A model generated the notes under the pieces. The model saw nothing but the letters and a program-made list of their open reading frames with translations, was not told the DNA's origin and made no database searches. The translations under genes were made by a program, and so were the position numbers. 64,000 nucleotides of DNA from Crocinitomicaceae bacterium (GTDB lineage: Bacteria > Bacteroidota > Bacteroidia > Flavobacteriales_D > Crocinitomicaceae): contig JABURP010000022.1 of NCBI GenBank assembly GCA_014762645.1, forward strand, positions 1-64,000. The letters run 5' to 3'. Below, one piece after another: positions 51,957-59,798 of the stretch (position 1 is its first letter; every line of letters starts with the position of its first letter).

Positions 51957-51964
51957 TATCTTTG
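51957..51964 (+). promoter_or_regulatory. Bacteroidota -7 element of the hmgA-hpd operon
   Basis: TATCTTTG is an exact TAnnTTTG match, giving a leader of about 130 bases that includes the nested hairpin at 51993-52051. Confidence 0.55.
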
Positions 51965-51992
51965 TTGTAAAGCCTTTTTAATGCAAATGAAA

Positions 51993-52051
51993 TCAGGAAG
52001 TTTTGACCATTTATTGATTCTTTTGAAATTTTTGATCAAAAGAAATCCTGA
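51993..52051 (+). other. Nested hairpin in the hmgA 5' leader
   Basis: An outer stem TCAGGA (51993-51998) with TCCTGA (52046-52051) encloses an inner stem, GATTCTTTTGA with TCAAAAGAAATC (one bulge, from 52016). The apical loop is T-rich. There is no T-run, so it is not a terminator. It could be a leader RNA that controls hmgA translation. Confidence 0.35.
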
Positions 52052-52103
52052 ATGAGTGTGTACAGATCACATTTTAAACTCATTTAATCATTAAAAAATA
52101 ATT

Positions 52104-53261
52104 ATGCCTATATATCATAAATTGGGGAAAATACCCCACAAAAGACATACGACATTTAAAAAGAAAGACGGCTCTCTCTTTTACGAGCAGTTATTCGGAA
52201 CCATAGGTTTTGATGGAATGTCTTCATTAATGTACCATCATTATCCTCCGACATTGGTTCTGGATTTACTCGATCAAAAAGATGTTGCACCAAAAATTGC
52301 AGTTGAGAAGAACATGAAGATGACCAGTCTTCAAGGTTTTAATGTAGCTCCCAAAGATGATTTTCTCGATAGCCGGGTACCCGTCTTGATGAACAGCGAT
52401 TGTCGTATTGTTCTTGCCGCCCCAAAGACCTCAATGAACTCGTACTTCTATAAAAATGCAGATGCAGATGAAGTGATTTTTGTTCATAAAGGAACTGGGA
52501 AGCTTAAAACCCAACTTGGAAATATTTCTTTCTCTTACGGGGATTATCTTGTAATTCCGAGAGGAATGATCTATCAAATGCATTTTGATAATGAAGATAA
52601 TCGTTTGTTCATTGTAGAGTCCAGCCATCCGATCTATACACCAAAAAGGTATAGAAACTGGTTTGGTCAGCTCCTTGAACATTCACCGTTTTGTGAACGG
52701 GATATTCGTCCGCCTGAAGAATTGGAAACCTTTGATGAAAAAGGAGAATTTCTCATAAAAATTAAGAAAGAAGATGTATTGTATGATTACATGTACGGCG
52801 CACATCCTTTTGATATTGTAGGTTGGGATGGCTACAATTATCCTTACGCTTTTTCAATTCATGATTTTGAGCCAATAACTGGTCGTGTGCATCAACCGCC
52901 GCCTGTTCACCAGACGTTTGAAACACCTGCCTTTGTAATTTGCTCATTTGTACCAAGATTGTACGATTATCATCCGGAAGCAATTCCTGCTCCATATAAC
53001 CACAGTAATATAGATTCAGATGAAGTGCTATATTACGTTGATGGTGATTTCATGAGTAGAAACAACATAGAAAAAGGACAAATCACTCTACACCCGGCGG
53101 GTATACCTCACGGACCTCACCCAGGTACTTACGAAGGAAGTATTGGCAAAGAGGGTACGGAAGAGCTCGCTGTAATGGTGGATACTTTTAAACCTCTAAT
53201 GATAACAGAGGAAGCAATGAAAATTGAAGTTAAAGATTACTACAAATCGTGGTTACACTAA
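52104..53261 (+). CDS. hmgA: Homogentisate 1,2-dioxygenase
   Basis: Fe(II) enzyme that opens the aromatic ring of homogentisate to maleylacetoacetate in tyrosine catabolism. At 385 residues it is shorter than the ~440-residue human and pseudomonad enzymes, as in other Bacteroidota. The cupin iron site is present near the C-terminus: His300 and Glu307 (PYNHSN, SDEVLYY) and His336 in HPAGIPHGPHPG. The intervening RVHQPPPVHQTFE is also family-typical. It is the first gene of an operon with hpd, 11 bases upstream. No signal peptide. Confidence 0.94.
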   Translation: MPIYHKLGKIPHKRHTTFKKKDGSLFYEQLFGTIGFDGMSSLMYHHYPPTLVLDLLDQKDVAPKIAVEKNMKMTSLQGFNVAPKDDFLDSRVPVLMNSDCRIVLAAPKTSMNSYFYKNADADEVIFVHKGTGKLKTQLGNISFSYGDYLVIPRGMIYQMHFDNEDNRLFIVESSHPIYTPKRYRNWFGQLLEHSPFCERDIRPPEELETFDEKGEFLIKIKKEDVLYDYMYGAHPFDIVGWDGYNYPYAFSIHDFEPITGRVHQPPPVHQTFETPAFVICSFVPRLYDYHPEAIPAPYNHSNIDSDEVLYYVDGDFMSRNNIEKGQITLHPAGIPHGPHPGTYEGSIGKEGTEELAVMVDTFKPLMITEEAMKIEVKDYYKSWLH

Positions 53262-53272
53262 ACTAAATTATT

Positions 53273-54430
53273 ATGGAAATCAAGAACTTAAAAGATCTGA
53301 AAAATACGGAATACGGGATCGAAAAGATATTCGACGAAGCGGAAGATTTCCTACCGCTTCTCGGAACTGACTATGTTGAGTTGTATGTTGGCAATGCCAA
53401 GCAATCGGCTCATTTTTACAAAACCGCCTTTGGATTTCAGTCTGAAGCTTACGCAGGACTTGAAACAGGTGTAAAGGACCGGGTTTCTTATGTGTTAAAG
53501 CAAGATAAGATTAGACTGGTACTTACCACTCCATTAGATGAGGGCGGCCCTATCAACGAACACATTAACAAGCACGGAGACGGTGTCAAAGTGGTTGCTC
53601 TTTGGGTACCAGATGCTAAAAAAGCCTGGGAAGAAACGACCAAAAGAGGTGCAAAATCGTTCATGGAACCTACACGAGAAGAGGATGAGAATGGGCATGT
53701 CGTTCGTTCAGGAATTTACACCTATGGAGAGACGGTACACATATTTGTTGAGCGCAACGAATACAAAGGTATCTTCTTACCAGGGTTTAAAAAATGGGAA
53801 TCACACTACAATCCAGAGCCTGTTGGCTTGAAATTTATCGATCACATGGTAGGTAATGTTGATTGGGGAGAAATGAACAAATGGGTGGAGTTTTATGCCA
53901 AGGTTATGGGGTTTGCTCAAATCATCTCATTTGATGATAAAGACATCTCCACCGATTACACGGCGCTGATGTCAAAAGTGATGTCCAATGGTAATGGGCG
54001 TATAAAATTCCCTATAAACGAACCAGCTGAAGGTAAAAAGAAGTCCCAAATAGAAGAATACATAGATTTCTACAATGGAGCAGGTGTTCAGCACATTGCC
54101 GTTGCAACAAATGATATCGTATCAACGGTATCTGCCATGCGGGACAGAGGTGTTGAGTTTCTCTATGTTCCAGATACTTATTATGACGACATTCTTACAC
54201 GGGTCGGAGAAATTGACGAAGATGTAGAAGTACTTAAAGAACACGGAATTCTTATTGACCGTGATGACGAAGGATACTTATTACAATTATTTACAAAACC
54301 TGTTGTAGATCGTCCTACTATGTTCTTTGAAATAATCCAGAGAAAAGGTGCGCAATCCTTTGGTAAAGGAAATTTCAAAGCTTTATTTGAAGCTATTGAA
54401 CGCGAGCAGGGCAACAGAGGAACATTGTAA
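53273..54430 (+). CDS. hpd: 4-hydroxyphenylpyruvate dioxygenase
   Basis: Converts 4-hydroxyphenylpyruvate to homogentisate, the step just before HmgA. The 385 residues make two VOC modules; the catalytic C-terminal one carries the 2-His/1-Glu iron site, His191 in FIDHMVGNV, His274 in GVQHIAVAT and Glu353 in FFEIIQR. The Gly-rich KGNFKALFEAIEREQ signature is at the C-terminus. hmgA upstream and this gene form the tyrosine degradation operon; fumarylacetoacetase and isomerase genes are not in the window. Confidence 0.96.
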   Translation: MEIKNLKDLKNTEYGIEKIFDEAEDFLPLLGTDYVELYVGNAKQSAHFYKTAFGFQSEAYAGLETGVKDRVSYVLKQDKIRLVLTTPLDEGGPINEHINKHGDGVKVVALWVPDAKKAWEETTKRGAKSFMEPTREEDENGHVVRSGIYTYGETVHIFVERNEYKGIFLPGFKKWESHYNPEPVGLKFIDHMVGNVDWGEMNKWVEFYAKVMGFAQIISFDDKDISTDYTALMSKVMSNGNGRIKFPINEPAEGKKKSQIEEYIDFYNGAGVQHIAVATNDIVSTVSAMRDRGVEFLYVPDTYYDDILTRVGEIDEDVEVLKEHGILIDRDDEGYLLQLFTKPVVDRPTMFFEIIQRKGAQSFGKGNFKALFEAIEREQGNRGTL

Positions 54431-54450
54431 TTTACAAATTAACCAACTAA

Positions 54451-54479
54451 AAAAGGGAAGCTCAATGAGCTTCCCTTTT
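54451..54479. terminator. Bidirectional terminator between hpd and the YceI gene
   Basis: AAAAGGGAAGCTCA faces TGAGCTTCCCTTTT across a single A, forming a very stable hairpin between convergent genes, 20 bases after the hpd stop. Confidence 0.9.
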
Positions 54480-54505
54480 CTTTTGCGATTAATCAATGTA
54501 TTAAT

Positions 54506-55126
54506 TTACTGGGCAACAATTGTTGCATTAAATCCAATCTTTGGATCATGCCAATCAGCTTCTGGTTTCTCTTCACGCTCATTAGCATAGAAAGGAAGTT
54601 GTACCATATTTACTGTAAAATCTCCAACTTCAACTTTTCCTTCAGAAAGAGTCACAGGAGCTTCAACATCCATTTCAAGACCAACTACATTAAGTTTACC
54701 AGTAATCATCCCATCCGAATGATCAATAAATGTAAACGAAGACGTTCCATACTGATTAAGGTCAAAAAAGTCTGGTGATGAAAGGTGACTTTGTAGTTTT
54801 TCTCCTCCTGCTTCATCTTCTACGACAAAAGAATTCATGTTTATCGTTAAAGAAGCGCTGGTAATCTCATCTCCTTGAACGGAATAAGAACCATTTAAAA
54901 CTTTAACTGAACCATGGTGAGCTTTCTCACCTTCTTCCATACTGTACCAATTGATAATTGAAGCCGCAGTGTCTACGTCATACTCCACTACTTCAGCTTG
55001 TTCTGTTGCCGTTGAATCTTCAGATGTTTCATCCGTTGACTCCTCTTCAGCTCCACCACATGAAGCCATAGCAAACATCATTGTAAAGATGCTCGCTCCA
55101 TAAATTATGATCTTTTTCATTGTCAT
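54506..55126 (-). CDS. YceI-family lipoprotein
   Basis: A 206-residue lipoprotein (lipobox MASC; either ATG at 55126 or 55120 could be used). After an acidic linker, residues about 47-206 form the YceI lipocalin-like barrel, which in relatives binds a polyisoprenoid chain. Markers are INWYSMEEGEKAHHGSVKV, LTINMNSFVVEDE, SHLSSPDFFDLNQYG and the end strand KIGFNATIVAQ. The presence of a polyprenyl synthase 3 kb away is suggestive but not evidence of a link. Confidence 0.88.
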   Translation of the reverse strand: MTMKKIIIYGASIFTMMFAMASCGGAEEESTDETSEDSTATEQAEVVEYDVDTAASIINWYSMEEGEKAHHGSVKVLNGSYSVQGDEITSASLTINMNSFVVEDEAGGEKLQSHLSSPDFFDLNQYGTSSFTFIDHSDGMITGKLNVVGLEMDVEAPVTLSEGKVEVGDFTVNMVQLPFYANEREEKPEADWHDPKIGFNATIVAQ

Positions 55127-55145
55127 TTCTTTTTTAATTCGACTA

Positions 55146-55153
55146 CAAATCTA
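55146..55153 (-). promoter_or_regulatory. Bacteroidota -7 element for the YceI gene
   Basis: Minus-strand TAGATTTG matches TAnnTTTG exactly, about 20 bases before the start. Confidence 0.45.
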
Positions 55154-55215
55154 AAAAAACCCTAAAAGAACGCATATATGTTTAAACAAATATTTTACAA
55201 AAAAGTTTTTATAAC

Positions 55216-55223
55216 TACTTTTA
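55216..55223 (+). promoter_or_regulatory. Promoter-like -7 element 4 bases before ftsX
   Basis: TACTTTTA has one mismatch to TAnnTTTG and ends four bases before the ftsX ATG. Confidence 0.35.
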
Positions 55224-55227
55224 GCCC

Positions 55228-56109
55228 ATGTCAAAAATTCGGCAGAACCGCAAAGGAATCCAAACAGCCTATATATCTACGATCATAGGAATTGTGATGG
55301 TCCTTTTTATTGTAGGAGTTGTTTCCTGGTTTGGTCTTGGTCTAAATCATGTTAAGAACGCTAAAGTTGAAAGCTATGAGATAGAGATATTCTTTAACGA
55401 ATCGGTGAATGATCTTGAACTAGGGCTTATTGAAACCGAAGTGGCCAATAAAGAATATACCTCCGGTGCATTTTCGCGAACATCAGACGAAGCATTGAAA
55501 ATTTTAACCGAAGATGTTGACCCGGATATAGATCTGACTGTAATTGATGGCGAAAATCCAATCGATCAGCATATTATCATGACGCTTAAGAAAGAATACT
55601 TTACGCTGGAGGATATGGAAGAGATCGAAAAAGAGCTAATGACGGAATATCAAGGTCAAATCAAAGAAGTGAGTTATGATCCGGAAATTTTTGAAGACTA
55701 TAATGTCAACCTAAAAAAACTCATCTACTTTGTTTTACTCATTGCCTTTATGCTCCTCTTTATAGCAATTGGAATGATCAATAACACGATTCGTCTGGCC
55801 TTATTCTCGAAAAGATTCTTAATTAAAACCATGCAACTGGTTGGTGCAACTCCAAAATTTATCCGTCGTCCATTTATGCTACAAGCCATTGGGCAAGGTG
55901 TAATTTCAGGACTCATTGCCGGAACCATGGTATTTGGTTTAATTGCCATCTTAGAAAAAACCAACCCTGTCTTTTTAGAAATGACAGATATGACGATTTT
56001 TCTGATCGTAATGGCGGGTATAGTGGTATTCGGTGTGTTAATCACCATGCTCTCTACCTTTTTAGCCCTGCGAAAGTACCTCAGAATGAATCTTGATAAT
56101 TTATATTAA
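55228..56109 (+). CDS. ftsX: Cell division protein FtsX
   Basis: Membrane half of the FtsE-FtsX complex, which controls peptidoglycan hydrolases during division. The 293 residues have a cytoplasmic start (SKIRQNRKG), helix 1 (about 14-35), a periplasmic domain (about 40-165), and three C-terminal helices (about 168-190, 215-240, 262-283) with the family motif LFSKRFLIKTMQLVGATPKFIRRPF between the second and third. ftsE is not in the window. It heads a run with DUF3098, uppP, truB and a polyprenyl synthase, typical of Bacteroidota. Confidence 0.9.
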   Translation: MSKIRQNRKGIQTAYISTIIGIVMVLFIVGVVSWFGLGLNHVKNAKVESYEIEIFFNESVNDLELGLIETEVANKEYTSGAFSRTSDEALKILTEDVDPDIDLTVIDGENPIDQHIIMTLKKEYFTLEDMEEIEKELMTEYQGQIKEVSYDPEIFEDYNVNLKKLIYFVLLIAFMLLFIAIGMINNTIRLALFSKRFLIKTMQLVGATPKFIRRPFMLQAIGQGVISGLIAGTMVFGLIAILEKTNPVFLEMTDMTIFLIVMAGIVVFGVLITMLSTFLALRKYLRMNLDNLY

Positions 56110-56110
56110 T

Positions 56111-56118
56111 TAAATTTG
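56111..56118 (+). promoter_or_regulatory. Exact promoter -7 element 4 bases before the DUF3098 start
   Basis: TAAATTTG matches TAnnTTTG exactly and is followed by ACAC then ATG, immediately after the ftsX stop codon. Confidence 0.4.
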
Positions 56119-56122
56119 ACAC

Positions 56123-56356
56123 ATGAGCTCAGAAAGTAAATACGTATTTGGTAAGAAGAACATCATCATTATTGTTTCAGGTGTGCTTATTACCTTCCTT
56201 GGCTTTATTCTCATGATGGGGGGAGGATCCGAAGACCCGAATGTTTTTAACGGAGACGAACTTTTTAGTGCTAGAAGGATTACCCTTGCCCCACTTCTCG
56301 TAATTGGTGGTTATGCCATTGTAATTTTCGGGATCATGAAAAAGAATAAAGCCTAA
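56123..56356 (+). CDS. DUF3098 small membrane protein
   Basis: A 77-residue protein with two hydrophobic helices (about 13-32 and 52-70) separated by a Gly/Asp loop (GGGSEDPNVFNGDELFSARR). The KRIT/ARRITLAPLLVI segment is typical of DUF3098, a short family almost always beside ftsX and uppP in Bacteroidota. Function unknown; location suggests a role in envelope or division. It lies 13 bases after ftsX and 8 bases before uppP. Confidence 0.88.
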   Translation: MSSESKYVFGKKNIIIIVSGVLITFLGFILMMGGGSEDPNVFNGDELFSARRITLAPLLVIGGYAIVIFGIMKKNKA

Positions 56357-56364
56357 ACCTTCTT

Positions 56365-57423
56365 ATGTCAATCATAGAAGCGATTATTCTGGGAGTCATT
56401 CAGGGATTGACTGAATTCCTTCCGGTTAGCAGCAGTGGACACCTTGAATTGGCCAAAGCCATCTTTGGAAGTGAATCAGTGGGTAAAGAAAGTATGCTGA
56501 TGACAGTAGTGCTTCACTTTGCCACAGCACTTAGTACGCTTGTTGTATTCCGAAAAGAAATTTTACAAATCATAAAAGGACTTTTTCAGTTCAAATACAA
56601 TGATGAACTGAAATTTTCAATCCGCATCATTTTATCCATGATCCCTGCGGCACTTGTTGGTGTTTTATTGAAAGATGAAATCGAGTCTCTATTTGGAGGA
56701 GCCGTTTTACTGGTTGGTTTTATGCTGTTAATTACAGGTGGATTGCTGTTTTTAGCGGACAGAGCAAAGAAAACTGAGAGAGAAGTATCCTATTTTAATT
56801 CCATACTCATTGGGATATCACAAGCCATTGCTATTCTTCCGGGCATATCAAGATCAGGAGCCACTATCTCCACTTCGGTATTATTGGGTGTAGACCGGGA
56901 AAAAGCAGCTCGTTTTTCTTTCTTGATGGTTGTGCCCTTAATCTTTGGTGCCATTTTAATGGATACTAAAGATTATCTCGACACTCGTGAACTGGAGGGT
57001 AAATCTGCAGAGGATAGAGCAACAATGATTGTGGATGATTTAAAGGAAGAAAACATCCTCAGTGAACAAGAAGCAAACAGTGTATACTCCGTTGTGTTAA
57101 ACAAAGAAGTTGGATGGTCAGAATTGAAAGATGCCGGAAATCACAATACTGCTGTTCTTGAAGATAAATATGTCAGTGACTTACTTCAACTCGGTATAAC
57201 AGATGAAAAAATGGCACTTATCCTGTCCCATGATTATGGCCAGGTACGACCTGTACAGGGACCCAATATGGCAGGACTATCTGTGGGTTTCATCTGTGCC
57301 TTTATAACCGGTTTGTTTGCCTGTAAATGGATGATTGCACTGGTAAAGCGAGCACAACTTAAATATTTCTCTTATTACTGTTTTATTGTCGGTGTTGCGG
57401 CCATTATTCTTTCTGTAATCTAA
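56365..57423 (+). CDS. uppP: Undecaprenyl-diphosphatase UppP (BacA) with a large insertion
   Basis: Inner-membrane phosphatase that recycles the undecaprenyl carrier lipid used in cell-wall synthesis. The active-site motifs are present: LTEFLPVSSSGHLEL (15-29) and ILPGISRSGAT (157-167). At 352 residues it is about 80 longer than the usual 265-275. The extra segment is near residues 202-300 (TKDYLDTRELEGK through QGPNM), polar and mostly helical, inserted between GAILMD and MAGLSVGF, which are adjacent in E. coli-type enzymes. It overlaps truB by one base. Confidence 0.93.
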   Translation: MSIIEAIILGVIQGLTEFLPVSSSGHLELAKAIFGSESVGKESMLMTVVLHFATALSTLVVFRKEILQIIKGLFQFKYNDELKFSIRIILSMIPAALVGVLLKDEIESLFGGAVLLVGFMLLITGGLLFLADRAKKTEREVSYFNSILIGISQAIAILPGISRSGATISTSVLLGVDREKAARFSFLMVVPLIFGAILMDTKDYLDTRELEGKSAEDRATMIVDDLKEENILSEQEANSVYSVVLNKEVGWSELKDAGNHNTAVLEDKYVSDLLQLGITDEKMALILSHDYGQVRPVQGPNMAGLSVGFICAFITGLFACKWMIALVKRAQLKYFSYYCFIVGVAAIILSVI

Positions 57424-58151
57424 TGTCTGATCCTTCCAAAAAATATGATTTTAAAGGAGGAGAAGTATTGTTGGTAAATAAACCCCTTGGATGGACTTCT
57501 TTTGATGTAGTAAACAAGCTACGGTATGCAATAAAACACCGGCTCAATGTAAAAAAAATTAAAGTCGGACACGCAGGAACATTAGATCCACTTGCGGACG
57601 GATTATTGATTATATGCACAGGTAAAAAGACAAAGAGCATTGAATCCTATATGGGTTTGGAAAAAACCTACTCTGGAATTATTCGCCTTGGTGCTAGTAC
57701 GCCTTCCTACGATCTTGAAACGGAAATAGATCAGAAATATCCCACGGAACATATAACAGCTGACCTTATTTATGATATTGCCCGGAGAATGATAGGTGAA
57801 CAGGATCAGTATCCACCCGCCTTTTCTGCAAAAAAAATTAAAGGTAAAAAAGCCTACGATCTTGCGCGTAAAGGTGAAACTGTAGAACTTAAATCAAAGC
57901 GAATCACAATTAGTAATTTCGAAATAACAGAAATAGACAGATTAGATGTTCATTTCGTTATTTCTTGTTCGAAAGGCACATATATTCGCTCAATTGCTCA
58001 CGATTTTGGTCAAAAATTAGATAGCGGAGCTCATCTTAAAACACTCAGAAGAGAGAATATTGGGGGCTTTAGCCTGAAAAATGCACTTGAAGTAGAAGAG
58101 TGGATTGATATAATCAAACATACAGATATTATTACTTCAGAACGGATTTAA
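57423..58151 (+). CDS. truB: tRNA pseudouridine(55) synthase
   Basis: Converts U55 of the tRNA T-loop to pseudouridine. The 242 residues carry KPLGWTSFDVV (20-30), the catalytic Asp55 in GHAGTLDPLADG, and the CSKGTYIRSIAHDFG motif near 178-192. The PUA-type C-terminal extension of longer TruB is absent, the short form common in this phylum. The ATG overlaps the uppP stop (TAATG), so it is translationally coupled. Confidence 0.95.
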   Translation: MSDPSKKYDFKGGEVLLVNKPLGWTSFDVVNKLRYAIKHRLNVKKIKVGHAGTLDPLADGLLIICTGKKTKSIESYMGLEKTYSGIIRLGASTPSYDLETEIDQKYPTEHITADLIYDIARRMIGEQDQYPPAFSAKKIKGKKAYDLARKGETVELKSKRITISNFEITEIDRLDVHFVISCSKGTYIRSIAHDFGQKLDSGAHLKTLRRENIGGFSLKNALEVEEWIDIIKHTDIITSERI

Positions 58152-58185
58152 CCCCAAAGTCAGCATGTAATATACTCAGGAGAAT

Positions 58186-58193
58186 TATCTTTG
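58186..58193 (+). promoter_or_regulatory. Promoter -7 element 6 bases before the polyprenyl synthase start
   Basis: TATCTTTG matches TAnnTTTG exactly and ends six bases before the ATG at 58200. Confidence 0.45.
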
Positions 58194-58199
58194 TAGGTA

Positions 58200-59177
58200 A
58201 TGGTCAAGGTTAAGGACATAAAAGCCAATGTTGAGGAGGAAATGAAAGTCTTTGAAGAAAAGTTCAGAGAGTCTATGAAATCTGAGGTGGCTTTATTAGA
58301 CAAAATCACCCATTACATTATCAAGCGAAAAGGAAAACAAATGCGACCCATGTTTGTTTTTCTCACTGCAAAAACGCTTAACGGAAAGGTAGAGGAATCT
58401 ACTTACACAGCAGCATCACTTATTGAGTTACTACATACTGCTACCCTTGTTCACGACGACGTCGTAGATGATGCAAATGAAAGACGTGGCTTCTTTTCAG
58501 TGAATGCACTTTGGAAAAATAAAATTGCAGTCCTGGTAGGTGATTATTTACTGTCCAGGGGATTGCTCATGTCGGTTGATAACAAAGAATTTCAATTACT
58601 GAAGATTGTGTCGACGGCTGTAAGAGAAATGAGTGAAGGTGAGTTGCTTCAAATCGAAAAAGCCAGAAAACTGGACATTACGGAAGACATTTATTTTGAT
58701 ATTATTCGTCAAAAAACTGCTTCTCTTATCGCTTCATGCTGTGCCGCTGGAGCTGCTTCTGTCAGTGATGATCCTGCTATGGTTCAAAAGATGAAACGCT
58801 TTGGAGAACTCGTAGGTCTTGCTTTTCAGATTAAAGACGACATTTTTGATTACGGAACAGATAAAAAAATTGGGAAACCGACTGGAAATGACATTCGTGA
58901 AAGAAAAATGACGCTTCCTTTGATATATGCCCTTAACACGGCTAGTAAAGCTGACCGTAAATGGCTGATCAATGTGGTTAAAAATCACAATGAAGAACAA
59001 AAATATATTCGGAAAGCCATTAAAAAAGTAGTAGAATCCGGAGGAGTTAAGTACGCCTATAATCGAATGATGCAACTCAAAGATGAAGCATTGGAGGTAA
59101 TAAGGGACATTGAAGATAATGAAGCAAAAAGAGCCTTAATTGGTCTTGTTGAGTACACAGTAAATCGAGAAAAATAA
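58200..59177 (+). CDS. Polyprenyl diphosphate synthase (IspB/octaprenyl type)
   Basis: Elongates isoprenoid diphosphates for quinone side chains or carrier lipids. The 325 residues have the first Asp-rich motif DDVVD at 86-90 (in LVHDDVVDDANERRG) and the second at 213-217 (QIKDDIFDYG). KGKQMRP (44-50) supplies the isopentenyl diphosphate-binding Arg/Lys residues. The residues just before the first motif (HTATLV) are small, consistent with a long-chain product, but chain length cannot be set from sequence alone. A MORN lipoprotein starts one base after its stop. Confidence 0.92.
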   Translation: MVKVKDIKANVEEEMKVFEEKFRESMKSEVALLDKITHYIIKRKGKQMRPMFVFLTAKTLNGKVEESTYTAASLIELLHTATLVHDDVVDDANERRGFFSVNALWKNKIAVLVGDYLLSRGLLMSVDNKEFQLLKIVSTAVREMSEGELLQIEKARKLDITEDIYFDIIRQKTASLIASCCAAGAASVSDDPAMVQKMKRFGELVGLAFQIKDDIFDYGTDKKIGKPTGNDIRERKMTLPLIYALNTASKADRKWLINVVKNHNEEQKYIRKAIKKVVESGGVKYAYNRMMQLKDEALEVIRDIEDNEAKRALIGLVEYTVNREK

Positions 59178-59178
59178 A

Positions 59179-59604
59179 ATGAAGTATTTCTATTTTTTAT
59201 TCATTCTTGCAATCTTAAGTTCTTGTAATGACAATGGAAACGAGTCAGAATCCGATAGTGTTGTGAGTACAGAATCACCGGACACGAGTTCTACAAATGT
59301 CGCCCCAAATAGCGAACAAAGCGATCCCTCTAAAACTGTTGAGTACTTTCCAAATGGCCAGGTCAAAATGGAAGGAAAAATCAATGAGAACGGTAATCGC
59401 GAAGGACTTTGGATAGCATATTACGAAACCGGTGTTAAGTGGAGTGAATCCTATTATATTGATGGAAAAAGAGATGGACACTCCCTTTCGTTTTACCCGA
59501 ATGGGCAGGTAAGATACGTAGGTGAATACAAAAACGATATAAAAGTCGGAACGTGGACATTCTATGACGAAGAGGGTAATCTCGTAAACGAAGAAACATT
59601 CTAA
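59179..59604 (+). CDS. MORN-variant (YwqK-like) lipoprotein
   Basis: A 141-residue lipoprotein: lipobox LSSC near residue 16, an acidic Ser-rich linker to about 50, then three or four MORN_2 repeats (VEYFPNGQVKMEGKI, GLWIAYYETGVKWSE, GHSLSFYPNGQVRYVGEY, GTWTFYDEEGN). It starts one base after the polyprenyl synthase stop and is probably in the same transcript. Function unknown. Confidence 0.85.
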   Translation: MKYFYFLFILAILSSCNDNGNESESDSVVSTESPDTSSTNVAPNSEQSDPSKTVEYFPNGQVKMEGKINENGNREGLWIAYYETGVKWSESYYIDGKRDGHSLSFYPNGQVRYVGEYKNDIKVGTWTFYDEEGNLVNEETF

Positions 59605-59713
59605 GTTTCAGCAAACTTTACCCTTAAGAATCACGTCTAAGCTATACCAAACAATAAGTACTTTATACCGTACACATTAATTAATCATCTAAACGTTTGA
59701 TTTTTAGTACTTT

Positions 59714-59721
59714 TAAGTTTG
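59714..59721 (+). promoter_or_regulatory. Bacteroidota -7 element of the giant T9SS protein gene
   Basis: TAAGTTTG matches TAnnTTTG exactly, 77 bases before the ATG at 59799. Confidence 0.45.
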
Positions 59722-59798
59722 TGCGATTTGGTAAGGTTATTGTTAGGTTGTATAAACCCTAAAGTCAGTTTTTGAAAGTTTTAGATCAGGAATTGAAT

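Noticed and set aside
51852-52055. Plus-strand ORF of 67 codons upstream of hmgA
   Set aside because: It spans the palindrome, promoter and leader hairpin, and its translation looks like random AT-rich sequence.
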